From contig DIYH01000046.1 of the NCBI GenBank assembly GCA_002435755.1, positions 186,001 through 250,000 on the forward strand: a stretch of DNA of 64,000 nt, written 5' to 3'. This document shows, one piece after another, positions 36,301 to 46,296 of this stretch. The position numbers and the translations under genes were made by a program. The stretch is from Flammeovirgaceae bacterium UBA6059. GTDB lineage: Bacteria > Bacteroidota > Bacteroidia > Cytophagales > Cyclobacteriaceae. Position 1 is the first letter of the stretch. Each line of letters begins with the position of its first letter. The notes below the pieces were generated by a model. That model was given only the letters and a program-made list of their open reading frames with translations. It was not told the DNA's origin and did no database searches.

Positions 36301-39300
36301 TTGGAAACCATAGTTGGTATTGACAATGGTCGTGACCGTATTGTCGGCACTCGTCGGGGCGTTCTCGTTGAATGGAATGATTACTTGACTGGCAGCTACA
36401 TTATCCACATTGTCAGAGATAGCCTGGGCAACCATGCCCGCCACATTGATCGTCACGTCTGCGTTAGATAAAGGAGTAACACTAAGCGTATATTCATCTG
36501 TGTCTATGCTATTGAAATTAGAAGCACTCGCATTTGTTAAGCTTATATCACCTATCGTAAACCCATTGACACCTTCATTAAACCTAACGGTAATGGAAAA
36601 AGCATTCAAGTTATTGATTGCGGTAGGTGCGTTTTCGATTGTAGGTACTGGGGCATCAACAAAAGTGACCACTACCTGGCTTGCGGCCAGATTATCATCC
36701 CCGTCTGCTACGGCTTGAGCTACTCCCGCACTCACGTCGATAGTCACATCTGCCTGAGAGGATGGGGTGATCTCAGCGCTATATTCATCAGCGCCAATGG
36801 TCATGAAATTAGAGATTGACCCATTGCCTACGGTAACATCCGATACATCAAAAGCTGACACATCCTCTGTAAACTGAAAGGTGACCGTAAATGCAGTCAG
36901 CGTGTTAAACGCAGTGGGTGCATTGAGAATAGATACCTCAGGAAGGAAATCGTAAGGAACAACTACCTGGCTAGCCGCCAAGTTATCATCATTGTCGGCC
37001 ACTGCCTGGGCTACTGCTGCAGCTACATCTATGGTCACATCAGCTGCCGAGGATGGGGTAATCATAATGGCATACTGGTCGGATGCGATTTCATTAAAGC
37101 CAGTGACCGTACCATTACCAATTGTTAGGTCGCCTGCTTCGAAATTCTGTACGTCCTCGCTGAAGTTGATCGTGGCAGTAAATGGATCAAGGTTTTCAAT
37201 TTCTAAAGGTGTGTCATCTATGCTGACAGTCGGTCGGATCACATAGTCGATCGTGAATGTATTTGACTCAGCATTATCTTCGGCATCATCAACGGCAGTT
37301 GCCACCATCTCAGGAACTACGATGGTCACTGTACCCTCTGCCGTGACAGCTATATCTGCTGTGAAGATGGTATTATCAGTCGTCTGCAGATTACTGGCCG
37401 TACCATTGGTGATATCAAGGTCGGCCAAATCAAATCCGTTAACAGCTTCTGTAAATGTGATGGTAATCGGAAATGAGGTGTTTCCGGTAGGATCAGGTTC
37501 AGTGGATGAAACAGCTGGGACGGGCGAGTTATCGACCAGGTACTGAACGATGACAGTCTCAGACTCCTGATTAAAGTTATTGTCAACATCTTCCGCAGCG
37601 AATGAATTCACCTTGAGTGAAATGTCGAATTCCCCCGCCGGAGTGATATCCATGGTATAAGTATCTGCATCGACCGACTGAAAGTTGGAAGCCGTGGCGT
37701 TGATGATGTTCATACCTGTGAGGCCAAACCCTGTGACCGCCTCATCGAACTGCACTGTGATCGAGAAAGGGTCTTGGGTCATAATGGTGCTAGGCGCATT
37801 TTGGATTGTCGGAATAGGGCCAATGGCTGGTTGAATACTGATAAAATTGGAACCCAAGTTATCATTCATATCCAAGTCTTGGGCCGTACCAGCCATAAGG
37901 TTGAACGTAGCGCCAAAATTGGCATTGGGGGAGACCGAAACCTCGTAATTAGCTGCATCGATTTGATTGAAATTCTCAATGGTAAAAGCACCAAAAAAGT
38001 CAAAATCATCAGAAGTCAGTCCGGTCACATCTTCATTGAAGGTAACTGTGAATGTAATGATATCAGATAGGGCACTAAATGTCTGCTCCTCAGGTGCCAG
38101 TGTGGGAACCGGAGCACCCGGCACATATGTAATCACTGCTTGTGTAGCCGCATCATTTTCAACCCCAACTAAGCTGGTCACCCTACCTTGAGGCAGGTCG
38201 ATCGTGACATCAGCAAGCGTAGTAGGAGTCACATCAAAACTATATACATCGCTACTCACCGCTTCAAAGTTGCTTATCGTACCATTGAAAACAGTGAAAC
38301 TCTCAGCTGTAACCCCCACGGCAGCTTGATTGAAAATAACAAAGGTGGAAATGGGCGATATCGTGGCAAAATTGCTTGGGTTAGGGCTGATTTCAGGTAT
38401 CAGCGGAATGTTGAAGTTCAGCGTGACAGTATCAGACCCGAGATTGACCTGATTGGAAATGTTTTGTGCAGCGTTTTCCCCAATGGCAAACTCAACGGAA
38501 GAGCCAGACACTTGCCATTGGATGGTGAAGGTAGTGTTGTCAGATGTAGAAACCGGAATACCCCCTAGACCTGGATCCTCACCCACTTTTACGAAATTGA
38601 ATCCGTTATCTTCTGCATTTTTAAATATTACCTCTTCCGGTGCTAGTGCGAATACATCATCAGAACCAAAGTCATAAACTTCATCGTTGAAAGTCACCGT
38701 AATTGGTACCCTAAAGGTTCCATTATCATCGGTCACTTCTCCTGTAGTACTGATATCAACTACTTGCAAGGCGCACCCCGGAGCATCACCGTTATAAAAA
38801 AACCCGGTACCCGAAACGAACATATCCAGATCACCATCTCCGTCTATATCTGCCACTTGGTTGACTGTACCCTCCCCTGGGTTGCCAAACCTATTGCCCC
38901 AGCGTATATCGCTTATGGTTTGCTCTAGACTCAGTCCGAAGGCGCCATCACCTCGATACCACACTACTCCCCGATCTCCGTTATTGTTATCACCACCACT
39001 ATATGCCAAATCCAGATTACCATCACCATCAAAATCAGCAACTGACACGTCCCTGGAAAAGGTAATTTCATCGTCAAGATTTATGGCAAAATTAGAGGAT
39101 GAAAAAGGTATGGTATTTTGGTTTTCATAAAATGTGCCACGCCCACTTAGTATATCTAAATCATTGTCATTATCGAGATTACCTAACTGTGGATATAATC
39201 CATCCCAGCTTTCTACTGAAAATGTGCCATTGCCATTATTAATGTAGAAAACACTGCTATTTATTGATCTGGGGAGTACATCCAAGTCACCATCCAGATC

Positions 39301-42300
39301 AAAATCGAACATTCGAGCTTCATCCATGTTATCACCACTCAACCCAAGCATCTGATCAACAAAATTACCTTCTCCATCACCAAGAAAGAGAGTACTGCCC
39401 GCCCCAGGAGTGTTTGAAAATATTGTTCTAAATACATCTAGAAAGCCATCATTGTTGAAATCTGCAACTAGCATATCGCTGAGCTGACCAGATGCACCAA
39501 AATCTACAGCTACTGCCGTAGAGAAGTTTGCCGAACCATCATTAATAAAGAAACCTGTACCAGAAAGGAACACATCCAGATCACCATCTGAATCATAGTC
39601 CAAAAGTGCTGGTCTAGTTCCCAATCCCAACTCTCCAGCGAAATTCGAATTAGCGGCGAGGGTTTGGTTGGTGCGTTCAAATTGACCTGTTCCATCGTTT
39701 AGCCAAATACGGGCTGCTACACTGGCAACAGGCTGACTATTGATATAAGTAATGTCATTAGCAACAAAATCTACATCACCATCACCATCTATATCTCCCA
39801 AGTCGAAGTAATAAACGTTCTGAAAATACTGACAAGATTGATTGAAGTTACCCAGGTCACCGGTAGTAGGCAACCCTGTTATATCAATGATCAATGATTT
39901 TTCGAATGTGAATAGCCCATTTGTCGCAGATACATGTACAGACATTTCTGGCAAGTTGTGTTGAAGTATGTTTTCAGTATTGACAACCAGCTTACCTTCT
40001 GTTATCGTGAAGCTACCATTATGAACGTCTCCATCTGTTGCGATATTTATTAGTCTGAATGTGTACACATCACTAGGATCAGCACCTGTGACACTTAGGT
40101 TACCAACCACCTGGCCGACATGGCTAAAAGCAGAAACTGAAGAATTACTTATTACAATATCAGTTGGAGGGTTACCAAACGGGATAATCACCTGTGTAGC
40201 TGCTAGATTATCCTGATTGTCCGAGATAGCTGTAGCAACACCCTCAGCAACATCAATAGTAACCTGGGATAAATTGGAAGGTGTAATTTCGACAGCATAT
40301 TCGTCAGAGGCTGTCTCGCTAAAACCAGTAACCGAACCGTTTCCAACAACTATATCAGGCGCCTCGAAATTCCGAACACCCTGGTTAAAAGTAATGACCA
40401 CATCAAATGGGCTTAAATCTGCAATTTGCGAGGGTGCGTTATCAATGCTTGGAACTGGCCTGTCTTCATAGTCGATACTAAATGTATTTGAGACTTTATT
40501 ATCTAAGCCATCATCCACAGCCGTAGCGACCATTGCCGGAACCTCAACGATAATGGTTCCCTCTGCTATCGCAGCTATATCCGCTGTGAAGGTTGTGTTA
40601 TTGGATGTCTGAAGGTTACTGCCTGTACCGTTGGTAATGTCTAAGTCGCTAACGGTGAATCCATCTACAGCTTCTGAAAAGGTAATGGTTATTTCAAAGT
40701 TGGCATTGGTTAAAGGGCTTGATTCACCCGAAGTAATAGTCGGAATAGGCCTCTCCAACTCATTAAAGATTACGTATCCAGACCGTGACATTAAATCAAG
40801 GTCACCATCACCATCCATATCACCCACTGTAATGGGTTGATTATCAGCTTGAGTAAAGTCAATATCGCTAACTAGGGTAAACCCCCCGGCACCATCGTGG
40901 AACGTAAACCCGTAAAAACCGTTAGTAGTCTGCCGGACACCAAGAACCTCATTAAATCCATTTCCATCGAAATCTCCTATTGACCTCCTGGTGTACATTC
41001 CTGAGCCTTGTTCTGCAATTACACTAATGTTTTGAGAACTTAGCGTGAAAGGCAAATTACCATTATCAATTGCGATGCTGGTTACTGATGAGCCTGCTGA
41101 ACGAAGAATATCAAAATCACCATCACCTTCAAAGTCATAGACAAGCGGAACTGATGAAGAAAGAGAACCAACTCCTCCTAAGACTGAGTTGAGCTCCGTT
41201 TCAATATATGTGAAGTCGCCAGTTTTTTCGTAAAGATGAAGGTCATTATCATTTGTGAAGAAAAAATCGACATCTCCATCAAAATCAAAGTCTACTGGAA
41301 CCATAATGGGTTGATCACGAAAATCAGGCGGGTTGGCTGTAGCAACAATGCGTCGACTTACATCATAGTTGAAGGTACCATCACCATTATTGACGAAGAA
41401 TTCAATAAAGGGCCCTTCTAGAGCTTGTGGGCTATCATCTCCGCTGACAGCCGAGATCACATCCGGATATCCATCAGCATTGCAATCTGATAAATAGAAG
41501 TCATGATAGGAGATTCGGTTTGAAGAACTATAACTGGTCAGACTCTTCAGGTCTTGTTTAAGACTGAAGTTGCCGGTCCCATCGTTCTCATAAACAAGAA
41601 TAGTGTTTTCGAGGGTCGTGTTGGTTCTTTGAGTAATGAATAAATCCACATCACCATCCAGGTCTGCATCGGCTTCATGAAACGTACTGATTAATATATT
41701 GGTATCGGTGAAACTTTGAGAAATAGTGAAATTACCATTCCCATCGTTTTTTCCGATATCAATGCTTTGTGCATTATTATTAGATACAAAGTCAAGGTCA
41801 CCGTCACCATCAACATCAAACACGAGCATGTCTCGAGCATTGGTTAGGAGATTATTCTCATCAAAATTGGTAACAACAAATACCCCTGGACTAGATGCAG
41901 GAGGTAGGTCGGTTAGATTAATTTTAAATGACTTTTCGAATGTAACTGCCGGATCAGAAGCTCTAATTCTTATGGATAAGGTAGAAAGGCTGAACAACTC
42001 AAGACTTGAGTTAACAACTAGTCGATCATCCTGAATACTAAATGCACCATTATGCAGATCGTCATCTCCATTTACAAGAGTAAAGGTGTGTGAATCTCCT
42101 GCATCTATGTCCACAGCTTCCAGCGTACCAATTACAGAGCCAACTGGGGAATATAATTTTGCTGAAGAGTTGCTTAGCAAAATATCAGTCGGAGCATTAC
42201 CAGGGGTATCATCAAAAAAAATAGCACCAGAATTGGCGGCTCCTAAAGCGCCAGTAACGGCTGTTGCATCTCCACCCAAAAAGGCGGTATTTTCGAAAGT

Positions 42301-44427
42301 GAAGTTGAGACTACCAATATTATTTAGACCTTCATTGTTTATCGCGTTTCCAGTAAGCGTCATAGTGGCAGAAAGGCCATCTCCTGCTACTGCAATTGAT
42401 GGTATCAATCCATCGGGAAGATTACTGATAACATAATCTGACCCCAGTGACAAAGTAGCTCCGGACTTATTAAATGTTTCACTAATTAGGTTTAAACTGA
42501 GGGTACCTTCAACCTCTCCCGCGTTACCTGATGTTTCGGTAAACGCAGGTGTCAAAAACTCTGAAGCAATTGCTTGATCGGAACCCGCTACTACGAACCT
42601 TGCATTTTCAGGCAATACAGACAATATTGTTGGCGATACGTCTGCAGAGCTAATGTCTTTGCTGACATTGTCATAATTCGCTGTGCTAATGATGTAATTA
42701 CTGGAAAGTGAGTATTCGTAAACTGCACTATTATTAGACCCCAAAACCAGTATTTTGGAACCATCCCAATTGAAAGAAAGAGCTTCTGGTGAAGTATCCT
42801 CATTTGTAAACGACGCGCTATTACCAGAGAATGTAGCGGTGGTTATATTAAATTCTCCGCTTGGCGATTGATATGCAAAAGCATCACTCGTATTCTTACC
42901 TATCATTATAATCGTAGAACCGTCTGGTGTACCCTGCAAGTGGACTGGATTACTATCTTGACTGCTGACATTGATGGTATTGCCTGAAAATATGGCTGTT
43001 GAGATATCGAAAGCAGTTCCCAGGTTGTATTCATACAACAAGGTATTTTCAGAACCAACCATATACATCTTTAACCCATTTGGATTAAAACAGATAGATC
43101 GAGCATCATTATCCTGAGCGTTAAAATTTAAGGATGTATTATCATAGGTTGCGGTATTAATAGCATAAGGAGTCATCAAGTTATATTGATAGACGGAGTT
43201 ATTTGCATCACCTAAGATGAATAACCTGGAGCCATCACCATCGAATTTCAAATCAATAGGAATAGCGTCTTGCGAAGTTAGGTTCAACTTATTCCCAGTC
43301 TCCACGGATCTTTGGATCAAAAGCGGATTTATAAATTCAATCGCCGGTTCAGGACTTGGTGGGGCCGGATTAGAAGCTATTGCCTTTCCGAAGCTGACAG
43401 GGCTTGCAAATGACTCATTAGGAAGACCATTAATTGAAGTTGAAACTTGATCTGTTGCTACATCAATTATGGAAAGTGTCCCATCATTAAAGTTAGATAC
43501 ATAGGCTCGTGCACCGTCAGAGGTAATAGAGACCCCAAATGGGCCATCACCTACTGAAATTGTTGTAGTTACTGTGTTGGTAGATGTGGATATTACAGAA
43601 ACATTATCACTGTCCAAGTTGGCAACATATACCTTAGAGCCATCTTGGCTGATTGCAATACCTCGGGGTGAGATTCCAACGGATACTGTCGACAATAGCG
43701 TATTTGTCGCGGTACTAAACTCAGAAATACTGTTGGATGAGAAGTTTGTCGTATAAAGAGAGTTGCCATCAGGAGTAACTTCCATAATATGCACATTCAA
43801 AGCGAAACCAACATCGATTGTTGTTGTGACAGTATTGGTACCTACATCGATCACTTCAATTCCAAAAATGCCTAAAGAGGCATATATTGTGGAACCGTCG
43901 GGGGTCACAGCAATAGAGTAAGGATTAGAGGTGACAGGAATAGTAGCAGTTACCGAGTTGGTCGAGGTGTTAATAACAGAAATAGAATTGTCTAAGAAAT
44001 TAGCTACATAGACAGCACTTCCATCTGGCAGTACATCCAATCCGCTAGGAGAATCTCCAACTGGCACAGTCGCCACAATTGTATTATTCGTTGCATCAAT
44101 TACAGAAACGTTATCATCACTACCATTAGCCACATAGACAAAATTCCCGTCTGGGCTTACAGAAACTCCATCTGGATTACCACCCACTTCAATTGTTTCA
44201 ACAACAGTGTTTGTTAATATATCTACTACTGACACCTCAGTGGCTGCTCTCTCAGTGATATAAACATAAGGTTGTGCTAGGGCTGTGTTAGCAGCTGCTA
44301 TCAAAAAAAGGAGCATCAACCAGAACCGTATAGCTGACTGATCCTGAAAAACCTTAATCAATCTATAGTAATCTCCACAAGTAACTGATATTAATGTGCA
44401 ATGATTTATTGAATAACATTTGAGCAT
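33376..44427 (-). CDS. Giant T9SS type B surface protein: propeller, FG-GAP, cadherin-like, about 14 Ig-like repeats, Ca-binding TSP3 array
   Basis: 3683 codons. The real start may be TTG at 44361, which gives a cleaner signal peptide ending ALAQ. Order: YVTN-type propeller (about 55-340); second propeller with YNLGTAFDIS-like blades (370-640); cadherin-like domain; FG-GAP/VCBS repeats with DVDGDGDLD calcium loops (840-1215); two Ig-like repeats; another cadherin-like and FG-GAP set (1420-1880); about twelve Ig-like repeats of 90 residues, each with an F-x-E-x-V-x-x-F pattern and a D-N-x-A-x-x-x-V end (1880-3190); an Asp-rich thrombospondin type 3 array (about 3195-3585); and a type B sorting domain (NLFSPNGDGIDDVWII, IFNRYGNRIFEI, PDGTYFYVL). 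Likely a surface adhesin stiffened by calcium. Cotranscribed with PorP/SprF and OmpA genes. Confidence 0.95.
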   Translation of the reverse strand: MLKCYSINHCTLISVTCGDYYRLIKVFQDQSAIRFWLMLLFLIAAANTALAQPYVYITERAATEVSVVDILTNTVVETIEVGGNPDGVSVSPDGNFVYVANGSDDNVSVIDATNNTIVATVPVGDSPSGLDVLPDGSAVYVANFLDNSISVINTSTNSVTATIPVTSNPYSIAVTPDGSTIYASLGIFGIEVIDVGTNTVTTTIDVGFALNVHIMEVTPDGNSLYTTNFSSNSISEFSTATNTLLSTVSVGISPRGIAISQDGSKVYVANLDSDNVSVISTSTNTVTTTISVGDGPFGVSITSDGARAYVSNFNDGTLSIIDVATDQVSTSINGLPNESFASPVSFGKAIASNPAPPSPEPAIEFINPLLIQRSVETGNKLNLTSQDAIPIDLKFDGDGSRLFILGDANNSVYQYNLMTPYAINTATYDNTSLNFNAQDNDARSICFNPNGLKMYMVGSENTLLYEYNLGTAFDISTAIFSGNTINVSSQDSNPVHLQGTPDGSTIIMIGKNTSDAFAYQSPSGEFNITTATFSGNSASFTNEDTSPEALSFNWDGSKILVLGSNNSAVYEYSLSSNYIISTANYDNVSKDISSADVSPTILSVLPENARFVVAGSDQAIASEFLTPAFTETSGNAGEVEGTLSLNLISETFNKSGATLSLGSDYVISNLPDGLIPSIAVAGDGLSATMTLTGNAINNEGLNNIGSLNFTFENTAFLGGDATAVTGALGAANSGAIFFDDTPGNAPTDILLSNSSAKLYSPVGSVIGTLEAVDIDAGDSHTFTLVNGDDDLHNGAFSIQDDRLVVNSSLELFSLSTLSIRIRASDPAVTFEKSFKINLTDLPPASSPGVFVVTNFDENNLLTNARDMLVFDVDGDGDLDFVSNNNAQSIDIGKNDGNGNFTISQSFTDTNILISTFHEADADLDGDVDLFITQRTNTTLENTILVYENDGTGNFSLKQDLKSLTSYSSSNRISYHDFYLSDCNADGYPDVISAVSGDDSPQALEGPFIEFFVNNGDGTFNYDVSRRIVATANPPDFRDQPIMVPVDFDFDGDVDFFFTNDNDLHLYEKTGDFTYIETELNSVLGGVGSLSSSVPLVYDFEGDGDFDILRSAGSSVTSIAIDNGNLPFTLSSQNISVIAEQGSGMYTRRSIGDFDGNGFNEVLGVRQTTNGFYGFTFHDGAGGFTLVSDIDFTQADNQPITVGDMDGDGDLDLMSRSGYVIFNELERPIPTITSGESSPLTNANFEITITFSEAVDGFTVSDLDITNGTGSNLQTSNNTTFTADIAAIAEGTIIVEVPAMVATAVDDGLDNKVSNTFSIDYEDRPVPSIDNAPSQIADLSPFDVVITFNQGVRNFEAPDIVVGNGSVTGFSETASDEYAVEITPSNLSQVTIDVAEGVATAISDNQDNLAATQVIIPFGNPPTDIVISNSSVSAFSHVGQVVGNLSVTGADPSDVYTFRLINIATDGDVHNGSFTITEGKLVVNTENILQHNLPEMSVHVSATNGLFTFEKSLIIDITGLPTTGDLGNFNQSCQYFQNVYYFDLGDIDGDGDVDFVANDITYINSQPVASVAARIWLNDGTGQFERTNQTLAANSNFAGELGLGTRPALLDYDSDGDLDVFLSGTGFFINDGSANFSTAVAVDFGASGQLSDMLVADFNNDGFLDVFRTIFSNTPGAGSTLFLGDGEGNFVDQMLGLSGDNMDEARMFDFDLDGDLDVLPRSINSSVFYINNGNGTFSVESWDGLYPQLGNLDNDNDLDILSGRGTFYENQNTIPFSSSNFAINLDDEITFSRDVSVADFDGDGNLDLAYSGGDNNNGDRGVVWYRGDGAFGLSLEQTISDIRWGNRFGNPGEGTVNQVADIDGDGDLDMFVSGTGFFYNGDAPGCALQVVDISTTGEVTDDNGTFRVPITVTFNDEVYDFGSDDVFALAPEEVIFKNAEDNGFNFVKVGEDPGLGGIPVSTSDNTTFTIQWQVSGSSVEFAIGENAAQNISNQVNLGSDTVTLNFNIPLIPEISPNPSNFATISPISTFVIFNQAAVGVTAESFTVFNGTISNFEAVSSDVYSFDVTPTTLADVTIDLPQGRVTSLVGVENDAATQAVITYVPGAPVPTLAPEEQTFSALSDIITFTVTFNEDVTGLTSDDFDFFGAFTIENFNQIDAANYEVSVSPNANFGATFNLMAGTAQDLDMNDNLGSNFISIQPAIGPIPTIQNAPSTIMTQDPFSITVQFDEAVTGFGLTGMNIINATASNFQSVDADTYTMDITPAGEFDISLKVNSFAAEDVDNNFNQESETVIVQYLVDNSPVPAVSSTEPDPTGNTSFPITITFTEAVNGFDLADLDITNGTASNLQTTDNTIFTADIAVTAEGTVTIVVPEMVATAVDDAEDNAESNTFTIDYVIRPTVSIDDTPLEIENLDPFTATINFSEDVQNFEAGDLTIGNGTVTGFNEIASDQYAIMITPSSAADVTIDVAAAVAQAVADNDDNLAASQVVVPYDFLPEVSILNAPTAFNTLTAFTVTFQFTEDVSAFDVSDVTVGNGSISNFMTIGADEYSAEITPSSQADVTIDVSAGVAQAVADGDDNLAASQVVVTFVDAPVPTIENAPTAINNLNAFSITVRFNEGVNGFTIGDISLTNASASNFNSIDTDEYTLSVTPLSNADVTINVAGMVAQAISDNVDNVAASQVIIPFNENAPTSADNTVTTIVNTNYGFQSSDYAFTDADVGDELTAVRVETLPGVGQLFLDADSDDQLDSGEEMSAGQVVTVSDIGNMYFEPVNGEVGSPYTSFTFTVSDGINFSATANTMTVNVIVNPDNTRPTVEILNAPDIINSIDPFMVEIRFSEDVSGFSLSDIDLDNGTGSGFRSLSGSRYEVTITPDAEADVTIEVDANVAEDAANNGNRAASPVTVVFDATPPSVVISDTPALITSLDVFMARITFSEEITEFVQGDITVTNASLSDFTNVNDQEFTVQVTPTTIADVTIQVPASVAVDLDDNLNTASDIVLIPVGTAPTVEILDAPPTLSTLDTIAFKVAFSEPVSGFELSDATLTNSTASELTVLDDSTFTVSIVPTSVNPITIDIDQGVVTDADGQGNEPAQQVIIAVGQLMPPEVQITSSSMKISPDDIAILEIQFSEDITGFEIADVSAAGADISNLTPIDNRTFTADVQSNDTTNVILVIPGAVVKDSDLLDNLVSNELTLLLDSDGDGVPDDDEEDDDPDDDGIDNKNDPDDDGDGKPTLLEDANGDGDPTNDDSDGDGISDYLDTDDDNDGVLSINEDVDGNGTSANDDTDGDGIPNCLDDDDDGDGIPTKNEDPDNDGDPTNDDCDNDGIPNYLDADLCDTDGDGVPDVDEDRDGDGDPNNDDTDNDGIPDYLDEDDDGDGKPTSIEDTNGDGDPTNDDLDNDGIPNYLDTDDDGDGVPSLDEDVNDDGNPANDDTDGDGLPNCVDTDDDGDGVPTADEDVNGDDDPTSDDTDNDGIPDYLDTDDDGDGTPSSEEDRNDDGNYFNDDCDADGLPDFLDADLCDSDGDGILDEDEDLDGDGDPNNDDTDNDGIPNYLDDDDDGDGTLTSEESGDCDLDNIPDHLDADNCDLKDIPNLFSPNGDGIDDVWIIPGIEAFAGNTVTIFNRYGNRIFEIKGYNNADKAWDGRADIGIVISQDAGVPDGTYFYVLDPGDGSEVLKGFVVIRR

Positions 44428-44492
44428 ATGGAACGTGACTTTTGAGCCTATACAAAGCTCACTTCCATCTTCGATTCGTTAATAATCTGGCT

Positions 44493-44563
44493 TACGACAA
44501 AACTACGATGAGATGCCCCTAAAGGCGAAAAACGGCATTTTTCGTTACGACAATTCTACGACA
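44493..44563. promoter_or_regulatory. Four phased TACGACA boxes between giant adhesin and 7TM-LuxR regulator
   Basis: TACGACA occurs at 44493, 44546 and 44557, with a TACGATG variant at 44504. Within each pair the boxes start 11 bp apart, and the pairs start 53 bp apart, so all four lie on about the same face of the helix. A hairpin CGAAAAA-CGGCA-TTTTTCG (44526-44544) lies between the pairs. The site is in the shared upstream region of two divergent genes, one of them a DNA-binding regulator. An operator role is inference. Confidence 0.5.
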
Positions 44564-44595
44564 GTCTAAGTATCATTGGCTATTTTTGACGGCTC

Positions 44596-46296
44596 ATGAT
44601 ACCCGTATCCCATAAGGTTTTGTTGTTATTGTTGTTTCCTATTGGTTGGGGTAATCAAGCTCTTTTAGCCAGCGACAATGATAACATCATTGTATTGCAG
44701 GATGGTGTGGAGACCTACGATCTGCTTAAGCACATTACGTTAAGTACATCTGATAATGAAGATGACTATGCCAGGTTATGGGATGAGGGATCACGTGAAT
44801 ATAAATTTGACTTAATTCACCCCGGGGATACCGCTATCTACCTTCGGTTTGCAGTCTCCAATCCATCCCAAGAGGCAACACCATTGAGGTTTTCTACCTT
44901 TTTCCTGGATCAAGTGATAGTATCCCATCTTGAGGGCGATATATATGTAGTTCATAACAAAACGGACGGATACTTGGTACCTCCGTCAGAGCGGTCCTAT
45001 CCTTTTACGCAGACAAGCATTACAGAAATATCGATTCCAGCTAATAAAACAAGGTTTTTCAAGCTCAAGTTGGTCAATACTTCTCCGATCGGAAGGGTGT
45101 CATTATTGCCATCATTCAAGATGGGGTTTAAAGCATATACCCCAGTAGGCTTTGATCAGTGGTATGGCAACAGCATGCTTTTTAATTATTTCTCTTGCGG
45201 CATTATACTCATCGTACTCCTGTACAACATTGGTATTTATATCAGAACAAAAGAGAGGGATTTTGCGGCATTGTGTTATTACAACTTTGGCTTTTTGAGT
45301 TGGATTGTAGTATTCAGCGGCTTTTTAATATCATCGGGCATAGTCTCAGACTTGTATATTGAAAGGGTAATACGCAATACAACCCCCTACTTTCTGATGG
45401 TTACTGGATATGGTTTGTTCGGTATTGTTTTTCTTAACCTGAGTAAAACGCTACCCCTCGCTTCCAGGCTAGTCAAGTTGTGCATGGTGCTTTATACATT
45501 GAGTTTGACGATGTACTTTATCGGCTTTGTGCAGTCCTCATCCTTATTTCAACAAGCGATATCATTACTGTTGATCGTCATTCTCTTTGCGGCAGGTGTG
45601 ATTATTGCACTTAAGAATGAGAATCCTTTAGCTAAATACTTTGTCGTTGGTTCGGCAATCATTTTGATCAGTCACGCAGCATACTTATACATCTTCAATG
45701 AACCGGACATCAATTACCTGTTCGGACATGGTCTAATGCAAGTTGGGTTTATTTTGGAATTGGTCATTTTCTCAATTTTGACATCTACTAAGATGGGCAT
45801 GATCAAAAAACAAAACCTCAGGCTGATAACCGAAAAGACTGAACTGAGCAATGAAAAACGGAATGTAGAAGCCGAGCTCGAAAGGAAGAATCGCGAGTTG
45901 ATGTCTTATGTTATGCTCCAAGTTCAGAAACAAAATGAGCTAAAGGCCATCAAAAATGAGATATCTGACTCGATCAACGGAAAAGGACAAGACCTAACAG
46001 GCCGCCTCGATCAAGTCATGAAGAACAGTAATAACTGGGATACCTTTAAAGTCTACTTCGAAAACGTTCATCCCAGTTTTTTGGACGCTTTAGCGAGTTC
46101 CTACCCAGACTTGACGAATAATGAATTGCGGCTCTGCGCTTTCCTAAGAATGGGGCTGAGTACAAAAGAAATTGCCTCCCTGCAAGGTGTTTCTACCAGA
46201 GCTGTAGAGAAAGCAAAGGAAAGGCTAGCAAAAAAACTAAACGTGCGGATAGCTGAGATTAGTAAAACAATTATGGCTACCCACTCGCTGAATTAA
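44596..46296 (+). CDS. 7TM-DISM receptor with C-terminal LuxR-type HTH
   Basis: A 566-residue membrane regulator. A signal peptide is followed by a periplasmic 7TMR-DISMED2-like beta domain (about 30-175), seven hydrophobic helices (about 190-400), a coiled-coil (about 410-460) and a GerE/LuxR-type helix-turn-helix (about 505-560: LTNNELRLCAFLRMGLSTKE, GVSTRAVEKAKERLAKKLNV). In related proteins the DISMED domain is thought to bind carbohydrate or other small ligands. It is divergent from the giant adhesin and is a natural candidate to control it, possibly through the phased boxes in between (inference). Confidence 0.9.
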   Translation: MIPVSHKVLLLLLFPIGWGNQALLASDNDNIIVLQDGVETYDLLKHITLSTSDNEDDYARLWDEGSREYKFDLIHPGDTAIYLRFAVSNPSQEATPLRFSTFFLDQVIVSHLEGDIYVVHNKTDGYLVPPSERSYPFTQTSITEISIPANKTRFFKLKLVNTSPIGRVSLLPSFKMGFKAYTPVGFDQWYGNSMLFNYFSCGIILIVLLYNIGIYIRTKERDFAALCYYNFGFLSWIVVFSGFLISSGIVSDLYIERVIRNTTPYFLMVTGYGLFGIVFLNLSKTLPLASRLVKLCMVLYTLSLTMYFIGFVQSSSLFQQAISLLLIVILFAAGVIIALKNENPLAKYFVVGSAIILISHAAYLYIFNEPDINYLFGHGLMQVGFILELVIFSILTSTKMGMIKKQNLRLITEKTELSNEKRNVEAELERKNRELMSYVMLQVQKQNELKAIKNEISDSINGKGQDLTGRLDQVMKNSNNWDTFKVYFENVHPSFLDALASSYPDLTNNELRLCAFLRMGLSTKEIASLQGVSTRAVEKAKERLAKKLNVRIAEISKTIMATHSLN

